Assembly: GCA_964539975.1 (NCBI GenBank)
Contig: CAZIKK010000008.1
Coordinates: 32,725-96,724 of the forward strand
DNA from: 38-11 sp964539975
GTDB taxonomy: Bacteria; Bacillota; Clostridia; Tissierellales; Dethiosulfatibacteraceae
Reading direction: 5' to 3'
DNA length: 64,000 nucleotides
Positions 60,440 through 64,000 of the stretch are shown here, one piece after another; the stretch's first letter is position 1, and every line of letters begins with the position of its first letter. A program made the translations under genes and the position numbers. The notes below the pieces were generated by a model, which was not told the origin of the DNA, searched no databases, and was given only the letters and a program-made list of their open reading frames with translations.

Positions 60440-61032
60440 AGCACTTCCTGCATGGAAGCCACCAAACGCCTCAGGGCGTTTGTTTTTGTGTTGACCACTG
60501 TGCGATAAGCAATGCCCAGTTCTTTGGCCACCACATGCATGTTCTTGTTTTCAACGAGATTTAGCAAAATCACCTGTTTTTCTCGAGGTGTCAACTTGGC
60601 CAGAGCCTTCATCAAAGCTTGCCGTTTTTCTTGACGCAACAAAGGCTCATCCACCAAACTGTTTTCATCAGGAATCAGATCCACATACGACAACAATCCG
60701 TCAGAAGTGGGAATGGTCTTGTCCAGAGAATCGCACCGTTCTTTGATGGTTTTGCGACCCAAATCCATGAAATGAAACTTCAAACGGCTTTTTGCAAAAC
60801 CCAGAAAAGGAATCCCCCTTTTAGGGTCGTAAGACTGAATGCATTCGGATACCACCAGATACCCCTCCTGAAGGAGGTCTTCTGCATCCATGTTGCTAAG
60901 GAAGTAGCGCCTAATAGAAGCCTTCACCAAGGGTGTCAGCATGGTCAATACATGACCTTTGGCTTTGACATTGCCCAACCGGGCCCAATTCAACCAAAAG
61001 TCAAAATCATCATTGGTATTGCGTGGATACAT
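60436..61032 (-). CDS. RNA polymerase sigma-70 family factor, SigH-like
   Basis: A 198-residue sigma factor. Region 2 includes MDAEDLLQEGYLVVSECIQSYD, and region 4 has LTPREKQVILLNLVENKNM then VAKELGIAYRTVVNTKTNALRR (helix-turn-helix). It has no region 1.1 or 3-like large domain and resembles SigH/ComX-type alternative factors. TTGGAG lies six bases before ATG 61032; a longer start at 61086 has no ribosome site. It is convergent with, and overlaps by 4 bp, the dehydratase gene, and is divergent from a ComK-like gene. Confidence 0.85.
   Translation of the reverse strand: MYPRNTNDDFDFWLNWARLGNVKAKGHVLTMLTPLVKASIRRYFLSNMDAEDLLQEGYLVVSECIQSYDPKRGIPFLGFAKSRLKFHFMDLGRKTIKERCDSLDKTIPTSDGLLSYVDLIPDENSLVDEPLLRQEKRQALMKALAKLTPREKQVILLNLVENKNMHVVAKELGIAYRTVVNTKTNALRRLVASMQEVL
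60464..60487 (+). terminator. Plus-strand terminator inside the sigma-factor gene
   Basis: AAACGCC / GGCGTTT with a 4-base loop, followed by GTTTTTG. It sits 25 bp after the dehydratase stop, within the 3' end of the antisense sigma gene. Confidence 0.75.
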
Positions 61033-61207
61033 TTTTTTCTCCAATTTGGAGAGAGCTCTCACCTGATATTCCGGTAGGACCATCATAGCGAAGCAACCAA
61101 CAAAAGGAAAAACAGAACTTTGGAAAACACCAAGGTGGACTCTGGTCTAGTTGTTAAGAGATTTAGGACAAGTCCCGTGGGAGTTCTCAAAAAACAAAAC
61201 AAAATTC

Positions 61208-61236
61208 TTGAAAAAAGAACTAATGTTTGGTACACT
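61208..61236 (+). promoter_or_regulatory. Promoter of the ComK-like gene
   Basis: TTGAAA, a 17-bp spacer and TACACT, about 36 bp before the start codon. Confidence 0.55.
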
Positions 61237-61272
61237 GATTCAGACACACAAATTTAATCAGAAAGGAAAATC

Positions 61273-61725
61273 ATGAAAAGAATAGAATACGACAAGATAG
61301 TAGCCATGCAGCCAGTCTATATCAAAGGATCAGGGGATTGCACCCAAATCATCTACGAAAATGGCAACCTGCATCTGACACAACGCAACATCAAGACCTG
61401 CATTACTGCCATGGCAGACTACTACTGTGTGAACATGCAAGCCAACCGGCGAGTCTATGGCAAAACGCTGAATATTGCCAACAAAGTGCCCTATGTATTT
61501 TCAGACAAACGCATCATGGTGCAGTATAAATCAAGAGTCCCTATTTGCAAAAAAGATGGCGCCAGTGGCTATTTTGATGTTCATTACTTCGATGGCTTTG
61601 TGGAAGAAGATGGTGGGGGCTATATTTTGCTAAAAAACGGCCATAAATTAAAACTGGAACAAAAAATAGAATCCTGCAAGAAATACGTGAACTACGGTGA
61701 GCTTTTAAAGTACGAAAAGAGATAA
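61273..61725 (+). CDS. Possible ComK-like regulatory protein
   Basis: A 150-residue soluble, basic protein. I do not recognise it with confidence. The order R-x-YG, K-x-PY, SRVPICKK, YFDVHYFDGF, LKNG and a helical tail can be laid against ComK, the competence transcription factor (R...FG, K-x-P, S-x-x-PxC, V-x-x-F, F-x-NG). A LytTR fold was considered and is less good. AGAAAGG lies before the ATG. It is divergent from a SigH-like sigma gene, a pairing that would make sense for competence or another late regulator. Treat as hypothesis. Confidence 0.55.
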   Translation: MKRIEYDKIVAMQPVYIKGSGDCTQIIYENGNLHLTQRNIKTCITAMADYYCVNMQANRRVYGKTLNIANKVPYVFSDKRIMVQYKSRVPICKKDGASGYFDVHYFDGFVEEDGGGYILLKNGHKLKLEQKIESCKKYVNYGELLKYEKR

Positions 61726-61728
61726 GGC

Positions 61729-61757
61729 TTTATAATTAGAGACAAACATGCTATAGT
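61729..61757 (+). promoter_or_regulatory. Promoter of a small intergenic transcript
   Basis: TTTATA, a 17-bp spacer and TATAGT (61752-61757). There is no open frame with a ribosome site before the terminator at 61836. Confidence 0.4.
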
Positions 61758-61763
61758 TAAAAA

Positions 61764-61864
61764 AGAAGCTATCATCTGGGGGCCCTATGTATTGGGAGAC
61801 ATAAGTATGGTCATATTTATGATGTTCACAAATGCAAGAACTCCGGAGATATCGGAGTTCTTTT
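61764..61864 (+). ncRNA. Candidate small RNA (intergenic unit 1)
   Basis: A promoter at 61729 and a terminator at 61836 enclose about 100 bases with no credible reading frame. It contains CTGGGGGCCC, a small hairpin TATGT...ACATA and TTGGGAGACATAAG. A second unit at 63439 has the same build. It could also be a 5' leader of the WG-repeat gene ending in an attenuator. I could not match it to a known RNA family. Confidence 0.35.
61836..61864 (+). terminator. Terminator before the WG-repeat gene
   Basis: AAGAACTCCG / CGGAGTTCTT has a 7-base loop and a T-rich tail. It ends either read-through from the ComK-like gene, or the small unit 1. Confidence 0.85.
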
Positions 61865-61915
61865 AATATATAATAATGGAAAGGAAGCAATTTTAATTGC
61901 TAAAGGAAAGAGACA

Positions 61916-63391
61916 ATGAAAAAAGACAAGACAACATGGGCAGTCACCATTCTTTTAATGGTGACATTCTTACTGACAGGATGCAGCGGTGGCAATGAAA
62001 AAACGCAAGACGAAACGATCAAAAACAGCATTTCGCTGAACCTGTTTAATAAAGGCGTTGTTATAGGCAGGCAAAATGACGACAATTTCTTGCTAAATGA
62101 ATCGGGCGAGGTTTTGGGCGTTTTCGACTTTATATCGGATTTTGCTAGTGAAGGCTTTTTCTCGGTAAGACAAGGCGACTACATTGGATATGTGAACAAC
62201 AGAGGCGAAATGATGGTCTACCCAGCCTATGAGGGAGGGTCTATTTTTAGTGAAGGTCTGGTGGCCGTTCAAATCAACAACAAGGTGGGCTTTATAGACA
62301 AAGACAACAATATGGTGATTCAGCCTCAATACAGAGATGCAGAATTTTTTGTGTCAGGCGTATGCCCTGTCAACTACGATGGCCAATGGGGAATCATCAA
62401 TCGAGAAGGCGAATGGGTAGTGGAACCGGAATACAGCTTTATTACCCACATACCCAAAGATCTTTTCTACGCAGGAAACGAACAAGGAGACTTTGTTCTC
62501 AATACAGAAGGAGCCGTCCTAAATGATGTGCCCTTTGACCATGTTCTCTACAGAGGGATATCAAGGCTGGCCAATTTAGAAACTCTCAAGGTGAAAATTG
62601 GAGATAAATTTGGAGTGTTTAATAATGACTTAGCCGAGTTGGTTGTTTACCCTATATATGAAGATTTGACGCTATTCACCAATAACATCTTCGCAGTGAA
62701 ACTAAACGGAGAATGGGGCATCATTAAAAGCAGTGGGGAATGGTTGGCACAACCTCAATACCAATACGTAGAAACAGACTACATCCATCTAATCCTACAC
62801 GGCAAAACAGAAGAAGAATCCATATATATGACAAGAAATGGAGACATCCACAATACGATGGCAAATGCGTTCAATGAAGGGTTGATGCCTTATCAAGAAA
62901 GAGATGAAACCCTACCCAACTATCAAAAAATGGGGTATGTGGACGCCAAAAACAACCAAGTTATTGCGGCGGAATATGATTTTGTCAAACCATTTGAAGA
63001 AGGCATTGCTGTGGTGTCCAAAGACGGTTTGATGGGCGCCATAGACAAAAAAGGAAAATCAGTAATTCCATTTGAATACACGTATATAGATAATTTCTAT
63101 GAAGGAATGGCCGCTGCTAGAAAGAGTGACGATGCAGAAGGTTTTATCGACACTCAAGGCAACTGGTTGTTTGACATGAAACTGGACAGTACCAGAAAAG
63201 CCACTGACATTGTCTATATTAACGACAATATGCGAATTGGAAAAGAAAGAAGCCGTTTCTTTGACGATGGCTATGCAAGAGTAGAAACCGAATCAGGCAT
63301 GGGCGTCATTAATCAAAAAGGTGAATATGTGATTCAACCTATCTACGACAAAATTTATATCATCTTGGATCCCTTGAAAATGCTGGAATAG
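61916..63391 (+). CDS. WG-repeat lipoprotein
   Basis: A 491-residue lipoprotein (lipobox LTGC). The mature part is almost entirely WG/KWG-type beta repeats of about 45 residues, each with a W/Y-G-[IFV] turn: GYVNNRGE, GFIDKDNN, WGIINREGEW, FGVFNNDLAE, WGIIKSSGEW, GYVDAKNN, GAIDKKGK, GFIDTQGN and GVINQKGEY. Such repeats form beta-propeller or solenoid folds that usually bind proteins or glycans. The start is an ATG with AAAGGAAAG upstream. Function unknown. Confidence 0.9.
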   Translation: MKKDKTTWAVTILLMVTFLLTGCSGGNEKTQDETIKNSISLNLFNKGVVIGRQNDDNFLLNESGEVLGVFDFISDFASEGFFSVRQGDYIGYVNNRGEMMVYPAYEGGSIFSEGLVAVQINNKVGFIDKDNNMVIQPQYRDAEFFVSGVCPVNYDGQWGIINREGEWVVEPEYSFITHIPKDLFYAGNEQGDFVLNTEGAVLNDVPFDHVLYRGISRLANLETLKVKIGDKFGVFNNDLAELVVYPIYEDLTLFTNNIFAVKLNGEWGIIKSSGEWLAQPQYQYVETDYIHLILHGKTEEESIYMTRNGDIHNTMANAFNEGLMPYQERDETLPNYQKMGYVDAKNNQVIAAEYDFVKPFEEGIAVVSKDGLMGAIDKKGKSVIPFEYTYIDNFYEGMAAARKSDDAEGFIDTQGNWLFDMKLDSTRKATDIVYINDNMRIGKERSRFFDDGYARVETESGMGVINQKGEYVIQPIYDKIYIILDPLKMLE

Positions 63392-63403
63392 TCGCTCATT
63401 TTG

Positions 63404-63432
63404 TTTACACCTATGTAAAAAAATGATATAGT
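63404..63432 (+). promoter_or_regulatory. Promoter of a second small intergenic transcript
   Basis: TTTACA, a 17-bp spacer and TATAGT (63427-63432); the same -10 and spacing as at 61729. Confidence 0.5.
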
Positions 63433-63438
63433 GATAAG

Positions 63439-63516
63439 GTGTATGGGCTAGGGGATCAACATTTTGGGAAAGCACATCATAATAATATTTCAAACCCCGG
63501 TAAAATCGGGGTTTTT
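63439..63516 (+). ncRNA. Candidate small RNA (intergenic unit 2)
   Basis: About 78 bases from the predicted start to the terminator, with no open frame. It contains CTAGGGGATC and TTTTGGGAAAGCACATCAT, comparable to CTGGGGGCCC and ATTGGGAGACATAAG in unit 1, in the same order. It could be a small RNA of an unnamed family. Not matched to any known class. Confidence 0.35.
63492..63516 (+). terminator. Terminator of intergenic unit 2
   Basis: AAACCCCG / CGGGGTTT has a 7-base loop followed by TTTTTG. Confidence 0.88.
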
Positions 63517-63519
63517 GAC

Positions 63520-63786
63520 ATTAATGGACATAGAGCAAGAAGTGCCGAAGTGCTATTACTCAAGAGGATATTCTCGAGGGACGTTCTGAAATCGGGAATA
63601 AAGTAATCGCCAGAGATTTTAGAGAAAGGTGACTTTGTGGATGTGAGTTTGTATCGGGATGTTGCATTGAAAAAAGTTACGGCCTATAAAGAAAATAGCT
63701 ATACCAATCATCAAAAATCCATAATTATGATTGTTATGCAAGATGTAGATCTGATAAACGATTTAGTTAAAAATATCTATACATAG
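63520..63786 (+). pseudogene. Decayed or interrupted small reading frame of unknown origin
   Basis: One frame reads through from about 63520 to the TAG at 63784 except for a TAA at 63604-63606. Downstream of that stop, a GTG at 63637 (weak GAAAGG upstream) could start a 49-residue peptide (DVSLYRDVALKKVTAYKE, NHQKSIIMIVMQDVD). The sequence looks protein-like in composition, but I cannot assign a family. It sits between unit 2 and the RhuM gene and is more A+T-rich than the core. It may be the remnant of a mobile-element gene. Confidence 0.35.
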
Positions 63787-63816
63787 TATAATCTAAATGA
63801 TGAAGGGAGTGATCTT

Positions 63817-64000
63817 GTGAAAAATAAAAACGATATTGCAATTCGCTCAAGTGCAGCCGAGTACCTAACATACATTGCAGCAACAGGTAATGATTCTCAA
63901 AGCTTTGAGATGAGATATGAAGACGAGAACATTTGGCTTACACAAAAGATGATGGCTACACTATATGATGTTTCGGTATCAGCAATAAATCAGCATATAA
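63817..64000 (+). CDS. RhuM family protein, N-terminal part (3' end outside window)
   Basis: A GTG start with AAGGGAG upstream, open to the window edge for 61 residues. It contains MRYEDENIWLTQKMMATLYDV and a following SVSAINQHI, the N-terminal helix-turn-helix-like block of RhuM proteins (the long motif is cut for length). RhuM genes are scattered in mobile and pathogenicity islands, and their role is unknown. A possible -10 TATAAT lies at 63787-63792. It probably marks the start of an accessory region. Confidence 0.78.
   Translation, partial: MKNKNDIAIRSSAAEYLTYIAATGNDSQSFEMRYEDENIWLTQKMMATLYDVSVSAINQHI

Noticed and set aside
61273..61725. LytTR-domain regulator
   Set aside because: The LytTR core (F-R-x-H-x-S/N-F-I-V-N) is not visible, whereas the order of motifs fits ComK better, though weakly.

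Overview
The window looks like the chromosome of an anaerobic, spore-former-type Firmicute (class Clostridia, genus not determined). It is A+T-rich, with strong AGGAGG ribosome sites, TTGACA/TATAAT promoters with 17-bp spacers, and U-tract terminators. Clostridia-like genes include class III fructose-bisphosphatase, a split Mrp antiporter, a lipoprotein flavin reductase and a DUF3787-like small protein. No rRNA, tRNA, transposase or CRISPR array was seen.

1-12.3 kb is organic-acid catabolism. A truncated TctA permease is followed by a two-subunit CoA-transferase, an NfsA-like nitroreductase and a HAD phosphatase. A GntR/FCD repressor is then divergent from DUF6282 metal hydrolase, LmbE/GalB-like hydratase, TctB, TctA, TctC, nitroreductase, RraA-like aldolase and a YeiH-type exporter. 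The hydrolase, hydratase and aldolase parallel the lower protocatechuate-4,5/gallate pathway (pyrone dicarboxylate to oxalomesaconate to carboxy-hydroxy-oxoadipate to pyruvate plus oxaloacetate), next to a tricarboxylate-type transporter. This is the best candidate for an undescribed catabolic system here.

12.3-24 kb is envelope and transport: two MATE exporters, a lipoprotein MEMO/AmmeMemoRadiSam-B protein, a flavinylated lipoprotein reductase, a 1,600-residue alpha-2-macroglobulin without the thioester motif, and a DUF4097 lipoprotein. 24-28.5 kb is a beta-oxidation operon (enoyl-CoA hydratase, HAD/ECH fusion, thiolase), headed by an array of helically phased TGTGCAA repeats.

28.7-44 kb is mostly housekeeping: a YkpA-like ABC-F, a short QueG-like Fe-S protein, a Fur-box-controlled 49-residue protein, YbaK, Fbp, an OFA-type MFS carrier, a GGDEF/HD-GYP sensor, and ddl-murF-ABC-F-DMT. 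43.9-45.4 kb holds a hemerythrin/unknown/DUF1858 operon resembling a split iron-centre repair system, with a Fur box and a CRP/FNR-type palindrome upstream. 45.5-51.3 kb has manA, cysQ, a BTAD (SARP-like) regulator and a sortase-type surface protein whose promoter carries SARP-style 11-bp direct repeats.

51.4-54.5 kb is a PAS protein and a HisKA_2 kinase/LytTR regulator pair. 54.5-58.5 kb is an eight-gene Mrp-type operon in the same order as MbhA-H of archaeal membrane-bound hydrogenase but without hydrogenase genes. 58.6-63.4 kb has a nucleotide-sugar dehydratase, a sigma factor divergent from a possible ComK-like protein, a WG-repeat lipoprotein and two small intergenic transcription units. 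The last 0.5 kb enters an accessory region with a decayed reading frame and the start of a RhuM-family gene.
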